64,000 nucleotides of DNA, taken from assembly GCA_023053545.1 (NCBI GenBank), contig JAKZAN010000056.1, positions 62,001 through 126,000 on the forward strand, written 5' to 3'. The position numbers and the translations under genes were made by a program. The notes beneath the pieces are model-generated. The model was not told the DNA's origin, searched no databases, and saw only the letters and a list, made by a program, of their open reading frames with translations. Every line of letters begins with the position of its first letter. Position 1 is the first letter of the stretch. This DNA comes from Lepidurus packardi (Eukaryota > Arthropoda > Branchiopoda > Notostraca > Triopsidae). Positions 11,126 through 27,130 of the stretch are shown here, piece after piece.

Positions 11126-11960
11126 GACTGAATTAATTCCTTACGGACTGAATTAATTCCTTACGGACTGAATTAATACCTTACGGACTGAATTAAATCC
11201 TTACGGATTTAATTAATTCCTTACGGACTGAATTAATTCTTTAGGATTGATTGAATTCCATTCTTACTGAAATAATTCCTTACGGACTGAATTAATTCCT
11301 TACGGACTGAATCAATTCCTTACGAACTGAATTAATTCCTTACGTACTGAAGTTATTCCTTACGGATTGAATTAATTCCTTACGGACTGAATTAATTCCT
11401 TACGGACTGAATTAATACCTTACGGACTGAATTAAATCCTTACGGACTGAATTAATTCCTTACGGACTTAATTAATTCCTTACGGACTTAATTAATTCCT
11501 TACGTACTTAATTAATTCTTTACGGTCTGAATTAATTAAGTACGGATTTAGTTAATTCCTTACGGACTTAATTAATTCCTTACGTACTTTATTAATTCCT
11601 TACGTACTTAATTAAATCTTTACGGTCTGAATTAATTCCGTACGGATTTAAGTAATTCCTTACGGACTGAAATAATTCCTTACGGACTGAATTAATTCCT
11701 TACGGACTGAATCAATTCCTTACGGACTGAATTAATTCCTTACGGACTGAATTATTTCCTTACGGACTGAATTAATTCTTTAGGATTGATTGAATTCCAT
11801 TCTTACTGAATTAATTCCTTACGGACTGAATTATTTCCTTACGGACTGAATTAATTCTTTAGGATTGATTGAATTCCATTCTTACTGAAATAATTCCTTA
11901 CGGACTGAATTAATTCCTTACGGACTGAATTAATTCCTTACGGACGGAATTAATTCCTTA

Positions 11961-14900
11961 CGGACTGAATCATTTCCTTACGGACTGAATTAATTCTTTA
12001 GGATTGATTGAATTCCTTTCTTACTGAATTAATTTCATACGGACGGAATTAATTCTTTACGGACTTAATTAATTCCTTACGGACTTAATTAATTCCTTAC
12101 GTACTTAATTAATTCTTTACGGTCTGAATTAATTCCTTACGGACTGAATTATTTCCTTACGGACTGAATTAATTCTTTAGGATTGATTGAATTCCTTTCT
12201 TAATGAATTAATTCCTTACGGACTGAATTAATTCCTTACGGACTGAATTAATTCCTTACGGACTGAATTAATTCCTTACGGACTGAATTAATTCCTTACG
12301 GACTGAATCAATTCCTTACGGACTGAATTAATTCCTTACGTACTGAAGTTATTCCTTACGGATTGAATTAATTCCTTACGGACTGAATTAATTCCTTACG
12401 TACTGAATTAATACCTTACGGACTGAATTAAATCCTTACGGACTGAATTAATTCCTTACGGACTGAATTAATTCCTTACGGACTGAATTAATTCTTTAGG
12501 ATTGATTGAATTCCATTCTTACTGAATTAATTCCTTACGGACTGAATTATTTCCTTACGGACTGAATTAATTCTTTAGGATGGATTGAATTCCATTCTTA
12601 CTGAAATAATTCCTTACGGACTGAATTAATTCCTTACGGACTGAATTAATTCCTTACGGACGGAATTAATTCCTTACGGACTGAATCATTTCCTTACGGA
12701 CTGAATTAATTCTTTAGGATTGATTGAATTCCTTTCTTACTGAATTAATTTCATACGGACGGAATTAATTCTTTACGGACTTAATTAATTCCTTACGGAC
12801 TTAATTAATTCCTTACGTACTTAATTAATTCTTTACGGTCTGAATTAATTCCTTACGGACTGAATTATTTCCTTACGGACTGAATTAATTCTTTAGGATT
12901 GATTGAATTCCTTTCTTAATGAATTAATTCCTTACGGACTGAATTAATTCCTTACGGACTGAATTAATTCCTTACGGACTGAATTAATTCCTTACGGACT
13001 GAATTAATTCCTTACGGACTGAATCAATTCCTTACGGACTGAATTAATTCCTTACGTACTGAAGTTATTCCTTACGGATTGAATTAATTCCTTACGGACT
13101 GAATTAATTCCTTACGTACTGAATTAATACCTTACGGACTGAATTAAATCCTTACGGACTGAATTAATTCCTTACGGACTGAATTAATTCCTTACGGACT
13201 GAATTAATTCTTTAGGATTGATTGAATTCCATTCTTACTGAATTAATTCCTTACGGACTGAATTATTTCCTTACGGACTGAATTAATTCTTTAGGATGGA
13301 TTGAATTCCATTCTTACTGAATTAATTCCTTACGGACTGAATTAATTCCTTACGGACTGAATCAATTCCTTACGGACTGAATTAATTCCTTACGTACTGA
13401 AGTTATTCCTAACGGATTGAATTAATTCCTTACGGACTGAATTCATTCCTTACGGACTGAAGTTATTCCTTACGGACTGAATTAATTCCTTACGGACTGA
13501 ATTAATTCCTTACGGACTGAATTAATACCTTACGGCCTGAATTAAATCCTTACGGAGTGAATTAATTCCTTACGGACTTAATTAATTCCTTACGAACTAA
13601 ATTAATTCCTTACGGACTGAATTAATTCATTACGGACTGAATTAATTCCTTACGGACTTCATTAATTCCTTACGGACCTAATTAATTCCTTACGGACGGA
13701 ATTAATTCTTTACGGACTTAATTAATTCCTTACGGACTTAGTTAATTCCTTACGGACTTAATTAATTCTTTACGGTCTGAATTAATTCCGTACGGATTTA
13801 ATTAATTCCTTACGGACTGAAATAATTCCTTACGGACTGAATCATTTCCTTACGGACTGAATTAATTCTTTAGGATTGATTGAATTCCTTTCTTACTGAA
13901 TTAATTTCATACGGACGGAATTAATTCTTTACGGACTTAATTAATTCCTTACGGACTGAATTAATTCCTTACGGACTGAGTTAATTCCTTAATTAATTCC
14001 TTACGGACTGAATTAATTTCATACGGACTGAATTAATTCGTTACGGACTTAATTAATCGATTTCGGACTGAATTAATTCCTTACGTACTGAACTTATTCC
14101 TTACGGACTGAATTAATTCCTTACGGACTGAATTAATTCCTTACGGACTGAATTAATTCCTTACGGACTGAATTAATACCCTTACGGACTGAATTAAATC
14201 CTTACGGACTTAATTAATTCCTTACGGACTGAATTAATTCTTTAGGATTGATTGAATTCCATTCTTACTGAAATAATTCCTTACGGACTGAATTAATTCC
14301 TTACGGACTGAATCAATTCCTTACGAACTGAATTAATTCCTTACGTACTGAAGTTATTCCTTACGGATTGAATTAATTCCTTACGGACTGAATTAATTCC
14401 TTACGGACTGAATTAATACCTTACGGACTGAATTAAATCCTTACGGACTGAAATAATTCCTTACGGACTTAATTAATTCCTTACGGACTTAATTAATTCC
14501 TTACGGACTTAATTAATTCCTTACGGACTTAACTAATTCCTTACGGACTAAATTAATTCCTTACGGACTGAATTAATTCATTACGGACTGAATTAATTCC
14601 TTACGGACTGAATTAATTCCTTACGGACTGAATTAATTCCTTACGGACTGAATTAATTCCTTACGGACTGAATTATTTTCTTACGGACTGAATCATTTCC
14701 TTACGGACTGAATTAATTCTTTAGGATTGATTGAATTCCTTTCTTACTGAATTAATTTCATACGGACGGAATTAATTCTTTACGGACTTAATTAATTCCT
14801 TACGGACTTAATTAATTCCTTACGTACTTAATTAATTCTTTACGGTCTGAATTAATTCCTTACGGACTGAATTATTTCCTTACGGACTGAATTAATTCTT

Positions 14901-17406
14901 TAGGATTGATTGAATTCCTTTCTTAATGAATTAATTCCTTACGGACTGAATTAATTCCTTACGGACTGAATTAATTCCTTACGGACTGAATTAATTCCTT
15001 ACGGACTGAATTAATTCCTTACGGACTGAATCAATTCCTTACGGACTGAATTAATTCCTTACGTACTGAAGTTATTCCTTACGGATTGAATTAATTCCTT
15101 ACGGACTGAATTAATTCCTTACGTACTGAATTAATACCTTACGGACTGAATTAAATCCTTACGGACTGAATTAATTCCTTACGGACTGAATTAATTCCTT
15201 ACGGACTGAATTAATTCTTTAGGATTGATTGAATTCCATTCTTACTGAATTAATTCCTTACGGACTGAATTATTTCCTTACGGACTGAATTAATTCTTTA
15301 GGATGGATTGAATTCCATTCTTACTGAAATAATTCCTTACGGACTGAATTAATTCCTTACGGACTGAATTAATTCCTTACGGACGGAATTAATTCCTTAC
15401 GGACTGAATCATTTCCTTACGGACTGAATTAATTCTTTAGGATTGATTGAATTCCTTTCTTACTGAATTAATTTCATACGGACGGAATTAATTCTTTACG
15501 GACTTAATTAATTCCTTACGGACTTAATTAATTCCTTACGTACTTAATTAATTCTTTACGGTCTGAATTAATTCCTTACGGACTGAATTATTTCCTTACG
15601 GACTGAATTAATTCTTTAGGATTGATTGAATTCCTTTCTTAATGAATTAATTCCTTACGGACTGAATTAATTCCTTACGGACTGAATTAATTCCTTACGG
15701 ACTGAATTAATTCCTTACGGACTGAATTAATTCCTTACGGACTGAATCAATTCCTTACGGACTGAATTAATTCCTTACGTACTGAAGTTATTCCTTACGG
15801 ATTGAATTAATTCCTTACGGACTGAATTAATTCCTTACGTACTGAATTAATACCTTACGGACTGAATTAAATCCTTACGGACTGAATTAATTCCTTACGG
15901 ACTGAATTAATTCCTTACGGACTGAATTAATTCTTTAGGATTGATTGAATTCCATTCTTACTGAATTAATTCCTTACGGACTGAATTATTTCCTTACGGA
16001 CTGAATTAATTCTTTAGGATGGATTGAATTCCATTCTTACTGAATTAATTCCTTACGGACTGAATTAATTCCTTACGGACTGAATCAATTCCTTACGGAC
16101 TGAATTAATTCCTTACGTACTGAAGTTATTCCTAACGGATTGAATTAATTCCTTACGGACTGAATTCATTCCTTACGGACTGAAGTTATTCCTTACGGAC
16201 TGAATTAATTCCTTACGGACTGAATTAATTCCTTACGGACTGAATTAATACCTTACGGCCTGAATTAAATCCTTACGGAGTGAATTAATTCCTTACGGAC
16301 TTAATTAATTCCTTACGAACTAAATTAATTCCTTACGGACTGAATTAATTCATTACGGACTGAATTAATTCCTTACGGACTTCATTAATTCCTTACGGAC
16401 CTAATTAATTCCTTACGGACGGAATTAATTCTTTACGGACTTAATTAATTCCTTACGGACTTAGTTAATTCCTTACGGACTTAATTAATTCTTTACGGTC
16501 TGAATTAATTCCGTACGGATTTAATTAATTCCTTACGGACTGAAATAATTCCTTACGGACTGAATCATTTCCTTACGGACTGAATTAATTCTTTAGGATT
16601 GATTGAATTCCTTTCTTACTGAATTAATTTCATACGGACGGAATTAATTCTTTACGGACTTAATTAATTCCTTACGGACTGAATTAATTCCTTACGGACT
16701 GAGTTAATTCCTTAATTAATTCCTTACGGACTGAATTAATTTCATACGGACTGAATTAATTCGTTACGGACTTAATTAATCGATTTCGGACTGAATTAAT
16801 TCCTTACGTACTGAACTTATTCCTTACGGACTGAATTAATTCCTTACGGACTGAATTAATTCCTTACGGACTGAATTAATTCCTTACGGACTGAATTAAT
16901 ACCCTTACGGACTGAATTAAATCCTTACGGACTTAATTAATTCCTTACGGACTGAATTAATTCTTTAGGATTGATTGAATTCCATTCTTACTGAAATAAT
17001 TCCTTACGGACTGAATTAATTCCTTACGGACTGAATCAATTCCTTACGAACTGAATTAATTCCTTACGTACTGAAGTTATTCCTTACGGATTGAATTAAT
17101 TCCTTACGGACTGAATTAATTCCTTACGGACTGAATTAATACCTTACGGACTGAATTAAATCCTTACGGACTGAAATAATTCCTTACGGACTTAATTAAT
17201 TCCTTACGGACTTAATTAATTCCTTACGGACTTAATTAATTCCTTACGGACTTAACTAATTCCTTACGGACTAAATTAATTCCTTACGGACTGAATTAAT
17301 TCATTACGGACTGAATTAATTCCTTACGGACTGAATTAATTCCTTACGGACTGAATTAATTCCTTACGGACTGAATTAATTCCTTACGGACTGAATTATT
17401 TTCTTA
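11961..17406 (+). repeat. Higher-order repeat: two tandem copies of a 2,723-bp unit
   Basis: Copies are about 11961-14683 and 14684-17406. Markers keep a 2,723-bp spacing: GAATCATTTCC (11968/14691), GGATGGATTG (about 12579/15302), GAGTTAATTCC (about 13978/16701), ATACCCTTACGG (about 14176/16899), CTTACGAACTG (14320/17043). I noticed no difference between the copies. The unit shares long stretches with the 3,348-bp unit upstream. Confidence 0.88.
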
Positions 17407-20400
17407 CGGACGGAATTAATTCCTTACGGACTGAATTAATTCTTTAGGATTGATTGAATTCCATTCTTACTGAATTAATTCCTTACGGACTGAATTATTT
17501 CCTTACGGACTGAATTAATTCTTTAGGATGGATTGAATTCCATTCTTACTGAAATAATTCCTTACGGACTGAATTAATTCCTTACGGACTGAATCAATTC
17601 CTTACGGACTGAATTAATTCCTTACGGACTGAATTAATACCTTACGGACTGAATTAAATCCTTACGGACTGAATTAATTCCTTACGGACTTCATTAATTC
17701 CTTACGGACTTAATTAATTCCTTACGGACTAAATTAATTCCTTACGTATTTAATTAATTCCTTACGGTATGAATTAATTCCGTACGGATTTTATTAATTC
17801 CTTACGGACTGAATTAATTCATTACGGACTTAATTAATCCATTACGGACTGAATTATTTCCTTACGTACTGAAGTTATTCCTTACGGACTGAATTAATTC
17901 CTTACGGACTGAATTAATTCCTTACGGACTGAATTAATTCCTTACGGACTGAATTATTTCCTTACGGACTGAATTAATTCTTTAGGATTGATTGAATTAA
18001 TTTCTTAATGAATTAATTCCTTACGGACTGAATTAATTCCGTAGGGACTGAATTAATTCCTTACGGACTGAATTAATTCCTTACGGACTGAATTAATTCC
18101 TTACGGACTGAATTAATTCCTTACGGACTGAATTAATTCCTTACGGACTGAATTAATTCCTTAATTAATTCCTTACGGACTGAATTAATTTCATACGGAC
18201 TGAATTAATTCCTTACGGACTGAATTAGTCGATTACGGACTGAATTAATTCCTTACGTACTGAACTTATTCCTTACGGACTGAATTAATTCCTTACGGAC
18301 TGAATTAATTCCTTACGGACTGAATTAATTCCTTACGGACTGAATTAATACCTTACGGACTGAATTAAATCCTTACGGACTGAAATAATTCCTTACGGAC
18401 GGAAATAATTCCTTACTGACTGAAATAATTCCTTTCTGACTGAATTAATTCCTTACGGACTGAATTAATTCCTTACGGACTGAATTAATTCCTTACGGAC
18501 TGAATTAATTCCTTACGGACTTAATTAATTCCTTACGGACTGAATTAATACCTTACGGACTGAATTAAATCCTTACGGTATGAATTAATTCCGTACGGAT
18601 TTTATTAATTCCTTACGGACTGAATTAATTCATTACGGACTTAATTAATCCATTACGGACTGAATTATTTCCTTACGTACTGAAGTTATTCCTTACGGAC
18701 TGAATTAATTCCTTACGGACTGAATTAATTCCTTACGGACTGAAATAATTCTTTAGGATTGATTGAATTCCATTCTTACTGAATTAATTCCTTTCGGACT
18801 GAATTATTTCCTTACGGACTGAATTAATTCTTTAGGATGGATTGAATTCCATTCTTAATGAAATAATTCCTTACGGACTGAATTAATTCCTTACGGACTG
18901 AATCAATTCCTTACGGACTGAATTAATTCCTTACGTACTGAAGTTATTCCTTACGGATTGAATTAATTCCTTACGGACTGAATTAATTCCTTACGGACTG
19001 AATTAATACCTTACGGACTGAATTAAATCCTTACGGTATGAATTAATTCCGTACGGATTTCATTAATTCCTTACGGACTGAATTAATTCATTACGGACTT
19101 AATTAATCCATTACGGACTGAATTATTTCCTTACGTACTGAAGTTATTCCTTACGGACTGAATTAATTCCTTACGGACTGAATTAATTCCTTACGGACTG
19201 AATTAATTCCTTACGGACTGAATTATTTCCTTACGGACTGAATTAATTCTTTAGGATTGATTGAATTAATTTCTTAATGAATTAATTCCTTACGGACTGA
19301 ATTAATTCCGTAGGGACTGAATTAATTCCTTACGGACTGAATTAATTCCTTACGGACTGAATTAATTCCTTACGGACTGAATTAATTCCTTACGGACTGA
19401 ATTAATTCCTTAATTAATTCCTTACGGACTGAATTAATTTCATACGGACTGAATTAATTCATTACGGACTTAATTAGTCGATTACGGACTGAATTAATTC
19501 CTTACGTACTGAACTTATTCCTTACGGACTGAATTAATTCCTTACGGACTGAATTAATTCCTTACGGACTGAATTAATTCCTTACGGACTGAATTAATAC
19601 CTTACGGACTGAATTAAATCCTTACGGACTGAAATAATTCCTTACGGACACAAATAATTCCTTACTGACTGAAATAATTCCTTTCTGACTGAATTAATTC
19701 CTTACGGACTGAATTAATTCCTTACGGACTGAATTAATTCCTTACGGACTGAATTAATTCCTTACGGACTTAATTAATTCCTTACGGACTGAATTAATAC
19801 CTTACGGACTGAATTAAATCCTTACGGTATGAATTAATTCCGTACGGATTTTATTAATTCCTTACGGACTGAATTAATTCATTACGGACTTAATTAATCC
19901 ATTACGGACTGAATTATTTCCTTACGTACTGAAGTTATTCCTTACGGACTGAATTAATTCCTTACGGACTGAATTAATTCCTTACGGACTGAATTAATTC
20001 TTTAGGATTGATTGAATTCCATTCTTACTGAATTAATTCCTTTCGGACTGAATTATTTCCTTACGGACTGAATTAATTCTTTAGGATGGATTGAATTCCA
20101 TTCTTACTGAAATAATTCCTTACGGACTGAATTAATTCCTTACGGACTGAATCAATTCCTTACGGACTGAATTAATTCCTTACGTACTGAAGTTATTCCT
20201 TACGGATTGAATTAATTCCTTACGGACTGAATTAATTCCTTACGGACTGAATTAATACCTTACGGACTGAATTAAATCCTTACGGTATGAATTAATTCCG
20301 TACGGATTTTATTAATTCCTTACGGACTGAATTAATTCATTACGGACTTAATTAATCCATTACGGACTGAATTATTTCCTTACGTACTGAAGTTATTCCT

Positions 20401-23400
20401 TACGGACTGAATTAATTCCTTACGGACTGAATTAATTCCTTACGGACTGAATTAATTCCTTACGGACTGAATTATTTCCTTACGGACTGAATTAATTCTT
20501 TAGGATTGATTGAATTAATTTCTTAATGAATTAATTCCTTACGGACTGAATTAATTCCGTAGGGACTGAATTAATTCCTTACGGACTGAATTAATTCCTT
20601 ACGGACTGAATTAATTCCTTACGGACTGAATTAATTCCTTACGGACTGAATTAATTCCTTACGGACTGAATTAATTCCTTACGGACTGAATTAATTCCTT
20701 AATTAATTCCTTACGGACTGAATTAATTTCATACGGACTGAATTAATTCATTACGGACTTAATTAGTCGATTACTGACTGAATTAATTCCTTACGTACTG
20801 AACTTATTCCTTACGGACTGAATTAATTCCTTACGGACTGAATTAATTCCTTACGGACTGAATTAATTCCTTACGGACTGAATTAATACCTTACGGACTG
20901 AATTAAATCCTTACGGACTGAAATAATTCCTTACGGACGGAAATAATTCCTTACTGACTGAAATAATTCCTTTCTGACTGAATTAATTCCTTACGGACTG
21001 AATTAATTCCTTACGGACTGAATTAATTCCTTACGGACTGAATTAATTCCTTACGGACTTAATTAATTCCTTACGGACTGAATTAATACCTTACGGACTG
21101 AATTAAATCCTTACGGTATGAATTAATTCCGTACGGATTTTATTAATTCCTTACGGACTGAATTAATTCATTACGGACTTAATTAATCCATTACGGACTG
21201 AATTATTTCCTTACGTACTGAAGTTATTCCTTACGGACTGAATTAATTCCTTACGGACTGAATTAATTCCTTACGGACTGAATTAATTCTTTAGGATTGA
21301 TTGAATTCCATTCTTACTGAATTAATTCCTTTCGGACTGAATTATTTCCTTACGGACTGAATTAATTCTTTAGGATGGATTGAATTCCATTCTTACTGAA
21401 ATAATTCCTTACGGACTGAATTAATTCCTTACGGACTGAATCAATTCCTTACGGACTGAATTAATTCCTTACGTACTGAAGTTATTCCTTACGGATTGAA
21501 TTAATTCCTTACGGACTGAATTAATTCCTTACGGACTGAATTAATACCTTACGGACTGAATTAAATCCTTACGGTATGAATTAATTCCGTACGGATTTTA
21601 TTAATTCCTTACGGACTGAATTAATTCATTACGGACTTAATTAATCCATTACGGACTGAATTATTTCCTTACGGACTGAATTAATTCCTTACGGACTGAA
21701 TTAATACCTTACGGCCTGAATTAAATCCTTACGGACTGAATTAATTCCTTACGGACTAAATTAATTCCTTACGGACTGAATTAATTCCTTACGGACTGAA
21801 TTAATTCCTTACGGACTGAATTAATTCCTTACGGACTGAATTAATTCCTTAATTAATTCCTTACGGACTGAATTAATTTCATACGGACTGAATTAATTCA
21901 TTACGGACTTAATTAGTCGATTACTGACTGAATTAATTCCTTACGTACTGAACTTATTCCTTACGGACTGAATTAATTCCTTACGGACTGAATTAATTCC
22001 TTACGGACTGAATTAATTCCTTACGGACTGAATTAATACCTTACGGACTGAATTAAATCCTTACGGACTGAAATAATTCCTTACGGACGGAAATAATTCC
22101 TTACTGACTGAAATAATTCCTTTCTGACTGAATTAATTCCTTACGGACTGAATTAATTCCTTACGGACTGAATTAATTCCTTACGGACTGAATTAATTCC
22201 TTACGGACTTAATTAATTCCTTACGGACTGAATTAATACCTTACGGACTGAATTAAATCCTTACGGTATGAATTAATTCCGTACGGATTTTATTAATTCC
22301 TTACGGACTGAATTAATTCATTACGGACTTAATTAATCCATTACGGACTGAATTATTTCCTTACGTACTGAAGTTATTCCTTACGGACTGAATTAATTCC
22401 TTACGGACTGAATTAATTCCTTACGGACTGAATTAATTCTTTAGGATTGATTGAATTCCATTCTTACTGAATTAATTCCTTTCGGACTGAATTATTTCCT
22501 TACGGACTGAATTAATTCTTTAGGATGGATTGAATTCCATTCTTACTGAAATAATTCCTTACGGACTGAATTAATTCCTTACGGACTGAATCAATTCCTT
22601 ACGGACTGAATTAATTCCTTACGTACTGAAGTTATTCCTTACGGATTGAATTAATTCCTTACGGACTGAATTAATTCCTTACGGACTGAATTAATACCTT
22701 ACGGACTGAATTAAATCCTTACGGTATGAATTAATTCCGTACGGATTTTATTAATTCCTTACGGACTGAATTAATTCATTACGGACTTAATTAATCCATT
22801 ACGGACTGAATTATTTCCTTACGGACTGAATTAATTCCTTACGGACTGAATTAATACCTTACGGCCTGAATTAAATCCTTACGGACTGAATTAATTCCTT
22901 ACGGACTAAATTAATTCCTTACGGACTGAATTAATTCATTACGGACTGAATTAATTCCTTACGGACTGAATTAATTCCTTACGGACTGAATTAATTCCTT
23001 ACGGACTGAATTAATTCCTTACGGACTTAATTAATTCCTTACGGACTGAATTAATTCTTTAGGATTGATTGAATTCCATTCTTACTGAAATAATTCCTTA
23101 CGGACTGAATTAATTCCTTACGGACTGAATCAATTCCTTACGGACTGAATTAATTCCTTACGTACTGAAGTTATTCCTTACGGATTGAATTAATTCCTTA
23201 CGGACTGAATTAATCCCTTACGGACTGAATTAATGCCTTACGGACTGAATTAAATCCTTACGGACTTAATTAATTCCTTACGGACTTAATTAATTCCTTA
23301 CGGACTTAACTAATTCCTTACGGACTAAATTAATTCCTTACGGACTGAATTAATTCATTACGGACTGAATTAATTCCTTACGGACTGAATTAATTCATTA

Positions 23401-24430
23401 CGGACTGAATTAATTCATTACGGACTGAATTAATTCCTTACGGACTGAATTAATTCCTAACGGACTGAATTAATTCCTTACGGACTGAATTAATTCCTTA
23501 CGGACTGAATTAATTCCTTACGGACTGAGTTAATTCTTTAGGATTGATTGAATTCCATTCATACTGAATTAATTCCTTTCGGACTGAAGTATTTCCTTAC
23601 GGACTGAATTAATTCTTTAGGATGGATTGAATTCCATTCTTACTGAAATAATTCCTTACGGACTGAATTAATTCCTTACGTACTGAATCAATTCCTTACG
23701 GACTGAATTAATTCCTTACGTACTGAAGTTATTCCTTACGGATGGAATTAATTCCTTACGGACTGAATTAATACCTTACGGACTGAATTAAATCCTTACG
23801 GTATGAATTAATTCCGTACGGATTTTATTAATTCCTTACGGACTGAATTAATTCATTACGGACTTAATTAATCCATTACGGACTGAATTATTTCCTTACG
23901 TACTGAAGTTATTCCTTACGGACTGAATTAATTCCTTACGGACTGAATTAATTCCTTACGGACTGAATTAATTCTTTAGGATTGATTGAATTCCATTCTT
24001 ACTGAATTAATTCCTTTCGGACTGAATTATTTCCTTACGGACTGAATTAATTCTTTAGGATGGATTGAATTCCATTCTTACTGAAATAGTTCCTTACGGA
24101 CTGAATTAATTCCTTACGGACTGAATCAATTCCTTACGGACTGAATTAATTCCTTATGTACTGAAGTTATTCCTTACGGATTGAATTAATTCCTTACGGA
24201 CTGAATTAATTCCTTACGGACTGAATTAATACCTTACGGACTGAATTAAATCCTTACGGTATGAATTAATTCCGTACGGATTTTATTAATTCCTTACGGA
24301 CTGAATTAATTCATTACGGACTTAATTAATCCATTACGGACTGAATTATTTCCTTACGTACTGAAGTTATTCCTTACGGACTGAATTAATTCCTTACGGA
24401 CTGAATTAATTCCTTACGGACTGAATTAAT
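17407..24430 (+). repeat. Higher-order repeat: about 1.15-1.29 kb units
   Basis: The marker CCTTTCTGAC occurs at 18431, 19680, 20969 and 22119 (spacings 1,249, 1,289, 1,150 bp). The marker CCGTAGGGACTG occurs near 18039, 19308 and 20557 (1,269 and 1,249 bp). Spacings differ mainly in multiples of 20 bp, so neighbouring units have gained or lost whole monomers. After about 22.5 kb the order degrades and shorter partial units appear. Confidence 0.8.
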
Positions 24431-27130
24431 ACCTTACGGCCTGAATTAAATCCTTACGGACTGAATTAATTCCTTACGGACTAAATTAATTCCTTACGGA
24501 CTGAATTAATTCATTACGGACTGAATTAATTCCTTACGGACTTCATTAATTCCTTACGGACCTAATTAATTCCTTACGGACTGAATTAATTCCTTACGGA
24601 CTTAATGAATTCCTTACGGACTTAATTAATTCCTTACGGACTAAACTAATTCCTTACGTACTTAATTAATTCCTTACGGTATGAATTAATTCCGTACGGA
24701 TTTTATTAATTCCTTACGGACTGAATTAATTCATTACGGACTGAATTAATTCCTTACGGACTTCATTAATTCCTTACGGACCTAATTAATTCCTTACGGA
24801 CGGAATTAATTCTTTACGGACTTAATTAATTCCTTACGGACTTAGTTAATTCCTTACGGACTTAATTAATTCTTTACGGTCTGAATTAATTCCGTACGGA
24901 TTTAATTAATTCCTTACGGACTGAAATAATTCCTTACGTACTTAATTAATTCTTTACGGTCTGAATTAATTCCGTACGGATTTAATTAATTCCTTACGGA
25001 CTGAAATAATTCCTTACGAACTGAATTAATTCCTTACGGACTGAATCAATTCCTTACGGACTGAATTAATTCCTTACGGACTGAATTAATTCCTTACGGA
25101 CTGAATCATTTCCTTACGGACTGAATTAATTCTTTAGGATTGATTGAATTCCATTCTTACTGAATTAATTCCTTACGGACTGAACTATTTCCTTACGGAC
25201 TGAATTAATTCTTTAGGATTGATTGAATTCCATTCTTACTGAAATAATTCCTTACGGACTGAATTAATTCCTTACGGACTGAATCAATTCCTTACGGACT
25301 GAATTAATTCCTTACGGACTGAATTAATTCCTTACGGACTGAATCATTTCCTTACGGACTGAATTAATTCTTTAGGATTGATTGAATTCCTTTCTTACTG
25401 AATTAATTTCATACGGACGGAATTAATTCTTTACGGACTTAATTAATTCCTTACGGACTTAATCAATTCCTTACGGACTGAATTATTTCCTTACGGACTG
25501 AATTAATTCCTTACGGACTGAATTAATTCCTTACGGACTGAATTAATACCTTACGGCCTGAATTAAATCCTTACGGACTGAATTAATTCCTTACGGACTA
25601 AATTAATTCCTTACGGACTGAATTAATTCATTACGGACTGAATTAATTCCTTACGGACTTCATTAATTCCTTACGGACCTAATTAATTCCTTACGGACTG
25701 AATTAATTCCTTACGGACTTAATTAATTCCTTACGGACTTAATTAATTCCTTACGGACTAAATTAATTCCGTACGGATTTTATTAATTCCTCACGGACTG
25801 AATTAATTCATTACGGACTGAATTAATTCCTTACGGACTTCATTAATTCCTTACGGACCTAATTAATTCCTTACGGACGGAATTAATTCTTTACGGACTT
25901 AATTAATTCCTTACGGACTTAGTTAATTCCTTACGGACTTAATTAATTCTTTACGGTCTGAATTAATTCCGTACGGATTTAATTAATTCCTTACGGACTG
26001 AAATAATTCCTTACGTACTTAATTAATTCTTTACGGTCTGAATTAATTCCGTACGGATTTAATTAATTCCTTACGGACTGAAATAATTCCTTACGGACTG
26101 AATAATTCCTTACGGACTGAATCAATTCCTTACGGACTGAATTAATTCCTTACGGACTGAATTAATTCCTTACGGACTGAATCATTTCCTTACGGACTGA
26201 ATTAATTCTTTAGGATTGATTGAATTCCATTCTTACTGAATTAATTCCTTACGGACTGAACTATTTCCTTACGGACTGAATTAATTCTTTAGGATTGATT
26301 GAATTCCATTCTTACTGAAATAATTCCTTACGGACTGAATTAATTCCTTACGGACTGAATCAATTCCTTACGGACTGAATTAATTCCTTACGGACTGAAT
26401 TAATTCCTTACGGACTGAATCATTTCCTTACGGACTGAATTAATTCTTTAGGATTGATTGAATTCCTTTCTTACTGAATTAATTTCATACGGACGGAATT
26501 AATTCTTTACGGACTTAATTAATTCCTTACGGACTTAATCAATTCCTTACGGACTGAATTATTTCCTTACGGACTGAATTAATTCTTTAGGATTGATTGA
26601 ATTCCTTTCTTAATGAATTAATTCCTTACGGACTGAATTAATTCCTTACGGACTGAATCAATTCCTTACGGACTGAATTAATTCCTTACGGACTGAATTA
26701 ATTCCTTACGGACTGAATCATTTCCTTACGGACTGAATTAATTCTTTAGGATTGATTGAATTCCATTCTTACTGAATTAATTCCTTACGGACTGAACTAT
26801 TTCCTTACGGACTGAATTAATTCTTTAGGATTGATTGAATTCCATTCTTACTGAAATAATTCCTTACGGACTGAATTAATTCCTTACGGACTGAATCAAT
26901 TCCTTACGGACTGAATTAATTCCTTACGGACTGAATTAATTCCTTACGGACTGAATCATTTCCTTACGGACTGAATTAATTCTTTAGGATTGATTGAATT
27001 CCTTTCTTACTGAATTAATTTCATACGGACGGAATTAATCCTTTACGGACTTAATTAATTCCTTACGGACTTAATCAATTCCTTACGGACTGAATTATTT
27101 CCTTACGGACTGAATTAATTCTTTAGGATT
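24431..27130 (+). repeat. Higher-order repeat: about 1.1 kb unit with an inner 536-bp duplication
   Basis: ACCTTACGGC lies at 24431 and 25548 (1,117 bp); TCCTTACGTACTTAA lies at 24931 and 26008 (1,077 bp), so two monomers (40 bp) were lost in the second copy. Within it, the module with GAACTATTTCC occurs at 25182, 26258 and 26794, the last two 536 bp apart. Confidence 0.75.

Noticed and set aside
4430..17406. Pure assembly artefact for the long higher-order copies
   Set aside because: Scattered substitutions between copies and different unit lengths next to each other favour real structure, though only long reads can settle it.
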